Shown here: piece by piece, positions 15,984 through 25,457 of the stretch
Position numbering within the stretch: the first letter of the stretch is position 1
Layout: each line of letters begins with the position of its first letter
Assembly: GCA_902631785.1 (NCBI GenBank)
Contig: CACOZT010000003.1
Location: 61,158-125,157, forward strand
DNA: 64,000 bases
Source of the DNA: an uncultured SAR86 cluster bacterium
Lineage (GTDB): Bacteria; Pseudomonadota; Gammaproteobacteria; Magnimaribacterales; D2472
Direction of reading: 5' to 3'
The notes under the pieces: generated by a model
The model's database searches: none
What the model was told of the DNA's origin: nothing
What the model saw: the letters and a program-made list of their open reading frames with translations, nothing else
Position numbers and translations under genes: made by a program

Positions 15984-17586
15984 TAGCAATATTTTTGGCC
16001 CACTTATAATTAGCTTTTCCGTTTGGAGCGCGTTCAACATGTTCCACAAATATTACTTTTTTAGGAAGTTTATAACCAGCAATGAATGATCTGGTGGCAT
16101 CTACTAGTGAATCTTCATTAATATTTTTATTTTCTTCAAGAGATACAACAGCTACAACTTTTTGACCAAATTTTTTGTCATCAACACCCACAACAAGACA
16201 ATCAAACACTTCATCATTTCTTTTGATAGCTTCTTCTACTTCTTCAGGATATATTTTTTCTCCTGCAGAGTTGATGCAATTACTTCCTCTACCAAGTAGG
16301 GTTATTGTTCCGTCTTCCTCTAACTTTGCATAGTCACCTGGAAAGCTATACCTGACTCCATCTACCTCTCTAAAGGTCTCGGCAGATTTTTTTTCATCTT
16401 TATAATATCCAACTGGAACGAGTCCACTTGTTCCAATAAGGCCTATTTTTTCAGAGCCTGGTTTTAGAATCTCACCATCATCTGCAACAATAATTACACC
16501 AGGATTAATTGAAAATTTTGCAGTTTTAGGAGGATTATCTCTTGTAGAAACTGAGCTGCCCATTCCACCTTCAGTTGAGCCCATAGTATCCATTAGCATC
16601 ATGTCATGGTGTTTCAATAGGCCATTCTTAATTTCTTCACTCCACATTACACCACTGGAAATAATTACTTTAACACTGCTTAAATCATATGGCTTTCCGT
16701 TTTCTTCTGCTTTATCCAAAGCATCTAGCATTGGTTTTGCAAATGCATCACCAACAATAACAATATTTGTAGTTCCTGTATCTTCAACTTGTGTCCACAT
16801 TTGATCCGGATCGAATCCTAAATTACGGGATGTAACTGCTGTACCTCCAAGAAGGAGGGGTAAGAAAGCACCAAGCCACATTCCTGTACCGTGCATTAAT
16901 GGACAACCAATAAGACTTTTTATAAAGGTATCGTTTTTCTTAAAATCATGTATTTGTTCTTCTAGATTATTAATATCCTCAGGCACGTCGTAACCCATTG
17001 CTTTAAGTGTTCTAAATAGAAAAACTAAGAACTCACCTTGTTTATACATTACACCTTTAGGCATACCAGTTGTGCCACCGGTGTATAGCATATAAACAGT
17101 TTCTGGATCTCTATATATTCTTTCCATTGGAGATGAGTTTTCTAAAAGATCCTCATATTTAAGTGCCTCTGGAAACTGTGATTCAGTACCGTCTGCCACT
17201 TCAATCCAGGCTTTAATATTTGGTAAAGAATCTGCAATTTCTTTAATTCTTGAGCTGTAACATGCATGATAAAAAACTGCTTCTGAGTCAGAGTTATCTA
17301 ATAAATAGATGAGCTCTTCTGCAACATACCTATAATTGACGTTTATAGGCACGCCACCAATTTTAAAGATTGCATTTTGACCAATCAAATATTCATTTGA
17401 GTTATTCAGATAAAGTCCAGCTTTTGAGTTAGCTTTTAATCCTGCATTAGAAAGCGCAGATGCAATTTTGCTTGACCGTTCATCATAATCTTTCCATGAG
17501 ACTATTTCATCACCACATATTAGAGCATTATTATCAGGAACGATATCAGATATCATTTCCCATACTGAAGCAAAATCAAGATTCAT
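15967..17586 (-). CDS. AMP-binding acyl-CoA synthetase
   Basis: 539 aa, typical adenylate-forming ligase (ANL superfamily). The AMP-binding P-loop YTGGTTGMPKGVM lies near residue 170, an ACHGTG-like CPLMHGTGMW element in the middle, GDYAKLEEDG for ATP ribose contact, and the C-terminal NGKANYKW holds the catalytic Lys. It activates a fatty or other carboxylic acid through an acyl-AMP to the CoA thioester; the substrate is not evident. It is divergent from a second such enzyme at 17693, so the pair may serve related acids. Its 3' end overlaps ggt, an unexpected partner. Confidence 0.9.
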   Translation of the reverse strand: MNLDFASVWEMISDIVPDNNALICGDEIVSWKDYDERSSKIASALSNAGLKANSKAGLYLNNSNEYLIGQNAIFKIGGVPINVNYRYVAEELIYLLDNSDSEAVFYHACYSSRIKEIADSLPNIKAWIEVADGTESQFPEALKYEDLLENSSPMERIYRDPETVYMLYTGGTTGMPKGVMYKQGEFLVFLFRTLKAMGYDVPEDINNLEEQIHDFKKNDTFIKSLIGCPLMHGTGMWLGAFLPLLLGGTAVTSRNLGFDPDQMWTQVEDTGTTNIVIVGDAFAKPMLDALDKAEENGKPYDLSSVKVIISSGVMWSEEIKNGLLKHHDMMLMDTMGSTEGGMGSSVSTRDNPPKTAKFSINPGVIIVADDGEILKPGSEKIGLIGTSGLVPVGYYKDEKKSAETFREVDGVRYSFPGDYAKLEEDGTITLLGRGSNCINSAGEKIYPEEVEEAIKRNDEVFDCLVVGVDDKKFGQKVVAVVSLEENKNINEDSLVDATRSFIAGYKLPKKVIFVEHVERAPNGKANYKWAKNIANESFN

Positions 17587-17692
17587 AGTATCTCCTTCTT
17601 TAAAATATGTACCTACTTACTTAAAAAAATTAATATCGCAATAGTTACTTATCTAATAGTAAAATATCGTAAAAATATAATAAAGAAAATTT

Positions 17693-19372
17693 ATGAATGA
17701 TTCTAATAGATTATTTAACGAAATAACTAACGAACTTACTCAAAAAGGTCAAATTTTTGAAACAAGAGAATATAAAAATAATTTTGGAATAATTACTAAT
17801 GAATATGCATCATTCCCAGATAGCTTAAGAAAATACTTTGATTTTGCTCTTACTCATGGAGAGAAAGAGTTCTTGGTGTTTGAAGACGAGAGATTCACAT
17901 TTGCTGAAGCTTTTAAGATTGCAGCAAAATTTGGTAATGCCCTAATAAATGCTGGTATTAAAAAAGGAGATAAAGTCTCTATTTGTATGCAAAATAATCC
18001 TGAGTTTATGTTTGCTTACATGGGAATTGTTGGAATTGGTGCGGTATGCGTTCCATTAAATTCTTGGTGGGTTCCTAATGAGGTGATTTATGGAATAGAA
18101 CATTCACAATCAAAACTTCTTCTTGCAGACCAAAAAAGATTACAAGGCCTGGAATCTATAAATATTACTAAAATTATATCGAGCTATACTCCAGACGAAA
18201 ATTTTACAGACTTTAAAGAATTTATTAAAAATGAAAGTGATGAATGGCCAGAGGTAGAAATTTCTAGAGATGATGATGCAACCATATATTACACTTCAGG
18301 ATCTACAGGAAGACCAAAAGGCGTACTCTCAACTCAAAGAGGACTAATATCTTCTATGTTTAGTTGGGCTTTTATGGCTTCGGTTCTTAGTGAAAGAGAA
18401 AAAAGACTAGGCAAGGACAGTACTTCATTAGCTAGTGGAGATTCATCAATTTTATTATGTGTACCATTGTTTCATGCAACAGGCAGTCATGTTGCTTTCT
18501 TGTTATCCATTCTTGTGGGTAGAAAAGTTGTAATGATGAAAAAATGGGATACAGGCGAAGCTCTTAAGTTAATCGATAACGAAAAAATCACAGATATAAC
18601 AGGCGTTCCAACCCAGACATGGGAATTACTAAATCATCCAGATAGAGATAGTTACGATTTGTCATCCTTAAGAACACTTGGTGGCGGAGGTGGTCCTAGA
18701 CCTGCTGAACATGTCAAAGCACTTGATAAAAACTTTAAAGGTCGTCCTGGAATTGGATATGGCTTAACAGAAACAAATGCTCTAGGAACAATGGGTGCTG
18801 GCGATGAATACATAAACAATCCTTCATCTGCTGGAAGAGTGGTTCCGCCTCTAACTGAAATTAAAATCATTGATGAAAATTGGCAAGAGCTACCTGAAGG
18901 TAAAATTGGAGAAGTTGCAATCAGATCTCAGTCAAATATGAAAGGATATTGGAGAAATGATGATGCAACTGCTGAATGTATCAATTCAGAGGGTTGGTTT
19001 AAATCAGGAGATTTAGGCAAGTTCGATGGCCCATTTTTATATATTCTTGACAGGTTAAAGGATATGGTAATTCGAGGTGGTGAAAATATAGCTTGTCCTG
19101 AAGTTGAAGGAGCAATCTATGAACATCCTGATGTGCTTGAGGCAAGTGTTTTTGGCATACCTGATGAAAGGTTAGGTGAAATTCTATGCAGTTCAATCTG
19201 TCTTAGGGAAGGTTCAAAACTATCTGTTGAATTATTAAACGAATTTTTATCTGATAAATTAGCTGCTTTCAAAATACCTGTAAAAATAAAATTTACTTAC
19301 AATCCTTTACCAAAAATCGCTTCAGGTAAATTTGATAAACCAACTATGAGACAAAATTTTATTGAAGAATAA
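17693..19372 (+). CDS. AMP-binding acyl-CoA synthetase
   Basis: 559 aa ANL-superfamily ligase. P-loop YYTSGSTGRPKGVL near residue 200, CVPLFHATGSH, YGLTETNALG (A5 motif), SGDLGKFDGPF and the C-terminal SGKFDKP with the catalytic Lys. It is closer to the long/medium-chain fatty acyl type than to acetyl-CoA synthetase, but the substrate is not settled. It is divergent from the synthetase at 15967 with a 106-base gap that must hold both promoters, and lies 63 bases before phoB on the same strand. Confidence 0.9.
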   Translation: MNDSNRLFNEITNELTQKGQIFETREYKNNFGIITNEYASFPDSLRKYFDFALTHGEKEFLVFEDERFTFAEAFKIAAKFGNALINAGIKKGDKVSICMQNNPEFMFAYMGIVGIGAVCVPLNSWWVPNEVIYGIEHSQSKLLLADQKRLQGLESINITKIISSYTPDENFTDFKEFIKNESDEWPEVEISRDDDATIYYTSGSTGRPKGVLSTQRGLISSMFSWAFMASVLSEREKRLGKDSTSLASGDSSILLCVPLFHATGSHVAFLLSILVGRKVVMMKKWDTGEALKLIDNEKITDITGVPTQTWELLNHPDRDSYDLSSLRTLGGGGGPRPAEHVKALDKNFKGRPGIGYGLTETNALGTMGAGDEYINNPSSAGRVVPPLTEIKIIDENWQELPEGKIGEVAIRSQSNMKGYWRNDDATAECINSEGWFKSGDLGKFDGPFLYILDRLKDMVIRGGENIACPEVEGAIYEHPDVLEASVFGIPDERLGEILCSSICLREGSKLSVELLNEFLSDKLAAFKIPVKIKFTYNPLPKIASGKFDKPTMRQNFIEE

Positions 19373-19435
19373 TTTTAATTTTTTACTTTCCAAATTATGA
19401 AAAAAGAGTAAAAATGATTATCCAGATATTTTTTT

Positions 19436-20131
19436 ATGACTGTAAATATATTAGTTATTGAGGATGAGCCAGATATTCGAAGGAATTTGGAATACAACCT
19501 CGGAAGAGAGGGCTTTAATGCTTCTCCAGCAGGCTCGTTAGATGAAGCATACGAGAAATTAAACTCAAAAAAATTTGATCTTATTCTTTTGGATTTAATG
19601 TTACCAGATGGCTCTGGCTTAGACCTTTGTAAAAAAATAAAATCTGATTCAGAAACAGAAGCAACTCCAATTATTATTTTAACAGCAAAGGATGATGAGG
19701 TTGATAAGGTAGTTGGCTTTGAACTTGGTGCAGATGATTATGTTACAAAACCCTTTAGTGTTAGAGAGCTAATACTAAGAGTCAAAGCAATTCTTAAAAG
19801 ATCTGACACAAAAATAAAAGAAGTTGTAGAAGTTGAAAGACAATTTGGTGATTTAAAAATTGATGTCGACTCGCATGAGGTTCATGTTGATTCGCAGTTA
19901 ATAGAATTAACTGCGTTAGAGTTTCGTTTGCTTAAAGAACTTGTTGATAAAAGAGGAAGGGTTCAGTCAAGAGATCAATTGCTGTCTGAGGTATGGGGAT
20001 ACAATGCTGAGGTCACTACAAGAACAGTAGACACACATATAAAAAGATTAAGAGAAAAACTTGGCTCAATGGGTAAGTATGTTCAAACCATAAGAGGCGT
20101 GGGGTATAAGTTCTCAAGAACTCCAGACTAA
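19436..20131 (+). CDS. phoB: Phosphate regulon response regulator PhoB
   Basis: 231 aa, OmpR/PhoB family. The receiver domain has the acidic pair in IEDEPD, the phospho-acceptor Asp53 in LILLDLMLPDGSG, and the conserved Lys in TKPFSV. The winged-helix output domain ends with TRTVDTHIKRLREKLG and the GVGYKF strand. Identity as PhoB rather than another OmpR-type regulator rests on the following PhoR-like kinase, the Pho-box array just downstream, and the phosphate genes within 15 kb. It lies two bases before phoR. Confidence 0.88.
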   Translation: MTVNILVIEDEPDIRRNLEYNLGREGFNASPAGSLDEAYEKLNSKKFDLILLDLMLPDGSGLDLCKKIKSDSETEATPIIILTAKDDEVDKVVGFELGADDYVTKPFSVRELILRVKAILKRSDTKIKEVVEVERQFGDLKIDVDSHEVHVDSQLIELTALEFRLLKELVDKRGRVQSRDQLLSEVWGYNAEVTTRTVDTHIKRLREKLGSMGKYVQTIRGVGYKFSRTPD

Positions 20132-20133
20132 AA

Positions 20134-21480
20134 ATGGGATTTAGATTCCGAATATTCTTAATTGTATTCTTATCAATGGGTGCTGGTGTTCTTCTGTCAT
20201 ATACCTTGACAGCTAGTAACGATATTTCATTAGTATTGATAGTTTTTTCATTACTTATTATTGCAACATTAACATCTATGATTTTTGCAAATTTTTTATA
20301 CAAGAGTATTTCTAATTTAGAAGCTTTAGCATCAAAAATTGCAAAAGGAAGAACAAAAAAGAGATATATAAAGGCCTTAAAAGAAGATTCAGGGGAATTT
20401 GGTAAAGTTGCCTCAAGTATTTCGGAAATATCAGAAAATTTAAAAGATAAGATAAATCAAATAGCAAAACAAAGAGATCAATTCGGATCTGTCCTTGATG
20501 ATTTAGGAGAGGGAATAGTAGTAACAGACATAGAGGGGAATATTACATTTGAAAATGATCAATTTTCTCAAATTCTAAATCTTAAAAATGTTCATGGTCA
20601 AAATATTAAAGATTTAGGTATTAAATCTCTCGGATATCTTTACAGGAGATCAAAAAAAAGAAAAAGAGCTGATATTGAATTTGAAATTGAGCTCAATGAT
20701 AAATCTAATAGGTGGGTGCTTGCCACTATTAATCAGAGCAAAACTACAAAAGAATATATTCTGGTTGTCCATGATATTACGCAACTTCGGAGCTTGGATT
20801 CTATGCGAAGAGATTTTATATCAAATTTGTCTCATGAATTAAGGACTCCTGTAAGTGTAATAAGAGCAAACTCTGAAACTCTTATTGATAGCGCATTAGA
20901 AGACAAGAAACAAGCTAAAATTTTTGCAAAAGCAATTCTCCATAATGCTGAGAGATTAACAGATATGGTTTCATCTTTACTCGATTTATCAAGAATTGAG
21001 TATGGAGAGCTCAAACTTAATTTCGAAGAAATAGATCTGAATGCTTTTTTTGAAAATTTTATTGAATCAATAATCAACTTATCAAAGAAAAAAGATATAG
21101 ATATTAATTATTTACCAAATCACAAAGGTTCTGTAAATGCTGATTTTCAAGCAATCGAAAGAATTATGAATAACTTAATAGATAATGCAATCAAATACTC
21201 AGAAGAGGGATCTGAAATAAAAATATCAACATCAAATGATGGTGATGATTATATCCGTGTGACTGTTGAGGACACTGGAGAAGGGATATCACCTGAAGAT
21301 CAAGATCATATTTTTAGTAGATTTTTTAGAACAGCATCTGCAAGAGCGACTGACAACCAAGGCAGCGGTCTTGGACTTGCAATAGTGAAACATCTTGTAA
21401 ATAATCTAAATGGAGAGGTTGGCATCGAATCTAAACCCCAAAAAGGCTCTATTTTTTGGTTTACTATCCCTATTTTTTAA
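20134..21480 (+). CDS. phoR: Phosphate regulon sensor histidine kinase PhoR
   Basis: 448 aa. Two close membrane helices (about 5-25 and 32-55) with almost no periplasmic loop match PhoR, which senses through PstSCAB/PhoU rather than an external domain. A PAS-like region spans about 115-220. The dimerisation/phosphotransfer helix has His234 in SHELRTPVSV. The ATPase domain shows NNLIDNAIKYS (N box), DTGEGI (G1) and GSGLGLAIVKHL (G2). It is the partner of PhoB two bases upstream. No pst or phoU genes are in the window; low-affinity Pit is present instead. Confidence 0.88.
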   Translation: MGFRFRIFLIVFLSMGAGVLLSYTLTASNDISLVLIVFSLLIIATLTSMIFANFLYKSISNLEALASKIAKGRTKKRYIKALKEDSGEFGKVASSISEISENLKDKINQIAKQRDQFGSVLDDLGEGIVVTDIEGNITFENDQFSQILNLKNVHGQNIKDLGIKSLGYLYRRSKKRKRADIEFEIELNDKSNRWVLATINQSKTTKEYILVVHDITQLRSLDSMRRDFISNLSHELRTPVSVIRANSETLIDSALEDKKQAKIFAKAILHNAERLTDMVSSLLDLSRIEYGELKLNFEEIDLNAFFENFIESIINLSKKKDIDINYLPNHKGSVNADFQAIERIMNNLIDNAIKYSEEGSEIKISTSNDGDDYIRVTVEDTGEGISPEDQDHIFSRFFRTASARATDNQGSGLGLAIVKHLVNNLNGEVGIESKPQKGSIFWFTIPIF

Positions 21481-21519
21481 AATTCATAAAACTTTACTTT
21501 ATCGCTTATATTATCTAGA

Positions 21520-21559
21520 ATGTCACATGAATGTCACATTTATGTTTCATAAATGTAAT
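21520..21559 (+). promoter_or_regulatory. Pho-box array, four 7-mers on an 11-bp period
   Basis: ATGTCAC at 21520 and 21531, ATGTTTC at 21542 and ATGTAAT at 21553. These match the PhoB box of 7-bp direct repeats with 4-bp A/T spacers, close to the CTGTCAT consensus, and point rightward. If the first two repeats form the core box, CATAAA at 21548 falls where the -10 should be and transcription would start near 21560. It lies 40 bases past the phoR stop and 150 bases before gspC. Confidence 0.75.
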
Positions 21560-21572
21560 TTTGGAGACAATA

Positions 21573-21662
21573 GTGGTAAGAACAATTTGGAAAAAATTTC
21601 ACATATTTATGAAGTCTGGAAGACTTAATAAAGTTATAAAAGTATCCGGAATTACTCAATAA
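21573..21662 (+). CDS. 29-aa basic ORF under the Pho-box array (tentative; not in ORF track)
   Basis: GTG start preceded by GGAG six bases upstream; it encodes MVRTIWKKFHIFMKSGRLNK plus nine more residues, with nine Lys/Arg/His and no acidic residue. It sits between a Pho-box array and a terminator hairpin, so a small phosphate-induced transcript is likely whether or not the ORF is used. The transcript could equally act as an sRNA or as the leader of the gsp operon. I do not recognise the peptide. Confidence 0.35.
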   Translation: MVRTIWKKFHIFMKSGRLNKVIKVSGITQ

Positions 21663-21676
21663 ATGTTATGAGTCTT

Positions 21677-21705
21677 AAAATGAGCTAAAATGGTAGCTCA
21701 TTTTT
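21677..21705 (+). terminator. Terminator or attenuator hairpin directly before gspC
   Basis: Perfect inverted repeat AAAATGAGCTA-AAATGG-TAGCTCATTTT with a five-T tail. Only four bases separate the T run from the gspC ATG. There is no room for a promoter or ordinary ribosome site after it, so transcription of the T2SS operon must pass through the hairpin. Confidence 0.7.
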
Positions 21706-21709
21706 GCTT

Positions 21710-22114
21710 ATGGACTTTATAAAAATTAAAAAGATTATTATCTTTATGCTGGCACTTCCTGCAATTTATTTTTTTGTTTCAAATATGAGTTTAATATTCA
21801 ATAAACCAGATATTAAAAATATAAATGTCCCAAATATGGCTGATATTTCATTTAGTTCAAATTCTAAAGAAATTAGTCGTAACTCAGAAACAATAAATGA
21901 TATTCCATCTTTTAGTTATGAGCTAATTGGTTATAGATCTGGTAAAAATGACTCATCTGTCATCTTGAAGAAAGGCAACAAGGAATATGTTGTTGCAAAG
22001 GGCGATAAATTGGAAGGAGTTTATGAGTTAATTGAAGTAACAAAAGATGAAGTAATATTTCGAAATAAAGAAAAATTATATAGAATTGAGAATCTTGTTG
22101 GTAACAATTTATGA
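21710..22114 (+). CDS. gspC: T2SS inner-membrane protein GspC (short form)
   Basis: 134 aa from the ATG at 21710; the track's TTG start is two codons earlier. One N-terminal membrane helix (IIIFMLALPAIYFFVS) is followed by a linker and a homology-region domain with YELIGYRSGKNDSSVILKKG, EYVVAKGDKL and YELIEVTKDEVIF, which recruits the secretin GspD. Full-length GspC is about 270-300 aa and ends in a PDZ or coiled coil; this one stops after the HR domain. No Shine-Dalgarno is visible because the hairpin fills that place. The stop overlaps gspD by four bases. Confidence 0.82.
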   Translation: MDFIKIKKIIIFMLALPAIYFFVSNMSLIFNKPDIKNINVPNMADISFSSNSKEISRNSETINDIPSFSYELIGYRSGKNDSSVILKKGNKEYVVAKGDKLEGVYELIEVTKDEVIFRNKEKLYRIENLVGNNL

Positions 22115-23955
22115 GAACTTTGTACAAATTTAAATTAATTTCTATTTTATTAATTTCATTTGGAAATATTAATGCTCAGGACTCATTTATATTAAATTAT
22201 GAAGAAGTAGACATAAAGAAGGTTACCCAAGACATAGCTCAATTTTCAAAAAAAACAATTATTTTAGATCCAAGAGTAAAAGGAAAAATAACTATTTACT
22301 CAAATGCAAACTTAAACAGAGATCAAGTCTGGGATGTGTATTTAAGAACAATTCAGGTTAATGGTTTTGGCGCAATTTCTGAAGACGGATTTCTAAGAGT
22401 TGTTCCTGAAAACGAAGCAACCCGAGATATGACAATTGATAATTCTCTTGGAGGTTTTGAAACTGCAGTTATACCATTGATAAACAGATCATCTGAAGAA
22501 ATTTTGCCAATGATAAAACCAATAACTGGCAGACAATCTCATCTTTCTAACATTTCATCAATTAACTCTATCTTGCTTGTTGATCGAGCAAGCAATGTTG
22601 AACGCATTAGAAATTTATTAAATGATCTGGATAAAAACAATACTGCAAAGATAAATATTATTAAGCTTAATAATTTATCATCAATTGAAGCTGTAAGAAT
22701 TTTGGATAGGCTAAAAACACAAAACAATCCAACTATTAATCAATTTATAGCTATTCCATTCACTCCTTCAAATTCTGTCATTTTATCAGCCAATGACTTA
22801 ATAACTAATAATATTATAAATACACTAAATTCATTAGATAAAGACATTATGAGTGATGATTCTATGGATGTTATTTATCTAAAATATGCTCAAGCTAAGG
22901 ATATATCAGCCATACTTAACTCAGTTTCTGGAAGCTTTATTAGTGATGCAGAAGGACAGAAGACAGTAATAACTCATCATGAAAAAACAAATTCTCTAGT
23001 TATATCTTCAGCTGAAGAAAATTTAAATTCGATTAGGAATATTGTTTCTAAATTAGATATTAGAAGGGCGCAAGTACTTGTTGAGGCAATAGTGGTTGAT
23101 TTATCAGAAAAAGCAGCAACAAGACTTGGAGTAGAAGCCATTTATTCAGGGAATGATGAGGATAGCATCCCAATTGGTATTACCAGATTTTCAGGTTCAG
23201 GAGCAGATCTTCTAGCAATTGCTGGAGCTGCAGATGATGAGACTGACGTTACATTAACAAATACTGCAGTTTCATCTCTGTTAAATACTCAGGGTTTGGT
23301 TGCAGGCTTTGGCGATTTAACAAAAGGGAAAGATAACTTTGTTGGAATTCTTAATGCAATAGCAGAAGACACTGATTCTAATATATTATCAACTCCATCT
23401 ATACTAGCCATGGATAATGAACCAGCAAGACTTTTTATTGGACAAGAAATTCCTATAACAACAGGAGAAAGTCTTGGAATGAATAATTCAAATCCCTTTA
23501 GAACAACCTCTAGACAAGAAGTTGGAATAGAATTAGAAATCACACCTCAAATCAATGAGGGAGCATCTGTAATTCTTAATATAAAACAAGGTGTTTCAGG
23601 AGTTGCTGGAATATCTCAAAGTGGATTAGATCTGATAACAAATAAAAGAGAAATAGAAACGACTGTTTTAGTTGATAATAATCAAATTATTGTTTTGGGT
23701 GGGTTGATAGATGAAGATACTCAAGAAGTTGTTTCAAAAGTACCACTTTTAGGATCAATTCCACTTCTTGGAAGAATTTTTCAATCCTCGTCCACTAGCA
23801 CAAGCACCAAAAATCTTATGGTTTTTTTAAAACCAACTATTCTAACTAACTCAGATATTGCAAATGAGATTTCACTTGAAAAATATAATTATTTTAAAGC
23901 TGAGCAACAATTAAAGGGTAATACTGTTATTGATCTTACTAATCCTAATGACTAA
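22111..23955 (+). CDS. gspD: T2SS secretin GspD
   Basis: 614 aa, similar to GspD/XcpQ proteins. A signal peptide ends near INAQDS. The N0 domain (FILNYEEVDIKKVTQDIAQFS) is followed by three N-type repeats with the pattern VIPLINRSSEEILPMI, IIKLNNLSSIEAVRIL and VIYLKYAQAKDISAIL, then the secretin pore domain with VGIELEITPQIN and the closing VPLLGSIPLLGRIFQSS signature. It forms the outer-membrane channel of the T2SS. It starts inside the gspC stop (ATGA) and ends two bases before gspE. Confidence 0.95.
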   Translation: MRTLYKFKLISILLISFGNINAQDSFILNYEEVDIKKVTQDIAQFSKKTIILDPRVKGKITIYSNANLNRDQVWDVYLRTIQVNGFGAISEDGFLRVVPENEATRDMTIDNSLGGFETAVIPLINRSSEEILPMIKPITGRQSHLSNISSINSILLVDRASNVERIRNLLNDLDKNNTAKINIIKLNNLSSIEAVRILDRLKTQNNPTINQFIAIPFTPSNSVILSANDLITNNIINTLNSLDKDIMSDDSMDVIYLKYAQAKDISAILNSVSGSFISDAEGQKTVITHHEKTNSLVISSAEENLNSIRNIVSKLDIRRAQVLVEAIVVDLSEKAATRLGVEAIYSGNDEDSIPIGITRFSGSGADLLAIAGAADDETDVTLTNTAVSSLLNTQGLVAGFGDLTKGKDNFVGILNAIAEDTDSNILSTPSILAMDNEPARLFIGQEIPITTGESLGMNNSNPFRTTSRQEVGIELEITPQINEGASVILNIKQGVSGVAGISQSGLDLITNKREIETTVLVDNNQIIVLGGLIDEDTQEVVSKVPLLGSIPLLGRIFQSSSTSTSTKNLMVFLKPTILTNSDIANEISLEKYNYFKAEQQLKGNTVIDLTNPND

Positions 23956-23957
23956 TA

Positions 23958-25457
23958 ATGAGTGAATCTAGTAAAGAAAATATTAAGACAAACATTTTTC
24001 CTTATGATTTTGTAAAAGAGAATGAGATCATTGCTGTTCAGAATGGAAAGGGAATCATAGTCTCCTCACCTAAACCAATATCACTTAATATTTATCAGGA
24101 AATTCAAAGGTTTTTGGATTCTGAATTTACATTTAAATTATGTGATCCAGATGAATTTAACGAAATTCTAACCAATTCATTTACAACAAGTGATCACCAA
24201 GAAAATATTTCAGAGGAATTAACAGATGACTTTGATTTGCAAGATTTTGCGGGAAGTATAAATGCTACCGAGGATCTTTTAAGTGGAAATAATGATGCAC
24301 CAATAATTAAGTTAATTAACGGTGTTATCAGTCAAGCAATAAAAAGTAGGGCATCTGATATTCATTTTGAGCCTTATGAGGATTTTGTAATCATACGTTT
24401 CAGGATTGATGGCATTCTTAAAGAAATCCTTAGACAAGACAGCAAAATTGCATCAATTCTTATTTCAAGAATTAAAATTATTTCTGGCCTTGATATATCT
24501 GAGAGAAGGTTACCACAAGACGGAAGAGTGTCCTTATCTCTTGGAGATAAAAATGTTGATGTAAGAGTATCAACACTTCCCTCATCATATGGTGAAAGAA
24601 TCGTTCTAAGAATTTTAGATAAGCAATCCGCACAAATTAATATAGATGACTTAGGATTACCAAAAAAAATTCTTTCATACTATAAAAGTTCATTAAAAAA
24701 TCCTGAAGGAATTATTCTATTTACGGGACCAACTGGATCAGGAAAAACTACAACTCTTTATGCAGGCCTTAGGTATTTAAGTGACTCTTCTCAAAATATT
24801 CTTACCGTTGAGGATCCTATTGAATATACTCTTAATGGTATTGGTCAGACACAGGTCAATACAAAAACAGGTTATACATTTGCAAAAGGATTACGAGCGA
24901 TTTTAAGACAAGATCCAGATGTAGTCATGATTGGCGAAATGAGAGACACTGAAACTGCTCAAATTGGCATTCAATCAAGTTTAACAGGACATCTAGTTTT
25001 ATCGACGGTTCATACTAATAATGCAATTGCTGCAATCACCAGACTAAGAGATATGGGAATTGAGTCCTTTTTGTTAGCATCTAGCTTAAAAACAATAATC
25101 TCACAAAGGCTTGTTAGACGACTTTGCCTAGATTGTAGGACTGAAAATAAACCAAGTAATGAGTCTATAGATATATTTGGATTAGATAAGAATAAATCTG
25201 TTTTTTCTGCAAGGGGATGCGATGAATGTAATCAAACTGGTTATCAAGGAAGAATAGCCATTGCTGAGTGCATTCAAATAGATAAGACATTAAAAGATTT
25301 AATTCATAATGATGCATCAGAAAATGAAATCTCAGACTACGTGTTCAGAGATAACCTTTCTATTGATATGGCTTCTATTGATTTAATAATTGATGGAGTA
25401 ACATCGTGCGAAGAAATAATAAGAGTAAATAATATTAAAGAAGATGCCATCATATAG
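23958..25457 (+). CDS. gspE: T2SS assembly ATPase GspE
   Basis: 499 aa. The N-terminal region (N1E) is less conserved; the ATPase core has the Walker A GPTGSGKTTTLY near residue 258, an Asp box with EDPIEYTLNGIGQTQVN, Walker B DPDVVMIGEMRD, and a His box LSTVHTNNA. The zinc-binding tetracysteine is CLDC followed by CDEC, as in GspE. It powers pseudopilus assembly at the cytoplasmic face through GspL and GspF. It overlaps the start of gspF by 14 bases. Confidence 0.96.
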   Translation: MSESSKENIKTNIFPYDFVKENEIIAVQNGKGIIVSSPKPISLNIYQEIQRFLDSEFTFKLCDPDEFNEILTNSFTTSDHQENISEELTDDFDLQDFAGSINATEDLLSGNNDAPIIKLINGVISQAIKSRASDIHFEPYEDFVIIRFRIDGILKEILRQDSKIASILISRIKIISGLDISERRLPQDGRVSLSLGDKNVDVRVSTLPSSYGERIVLRILDKQSAQINIDDLGLPKKILSYYKSSLKNPEGIILFTGPTGSGKTTTLYAGLRYLSDSSQNILTVEDPIEYTLNGIGQTQVNTKTGYTFAKGLRAILRQDPDVVMIGEMRDTETAQIGIQSSLTGHLVLSTVHTNNAIAAITRLRDMGIESFLLASSLKTIISQRLVRRLCLDCRTENKPSNESIDIFGLDKNKSVFSARGCDECNQTGYQGRIAIAECIQIDKTLKDLIHNDASENEISDYVFRDNLSIDMASIDLIIDGVTSCEEIIRVNNIKEDAII

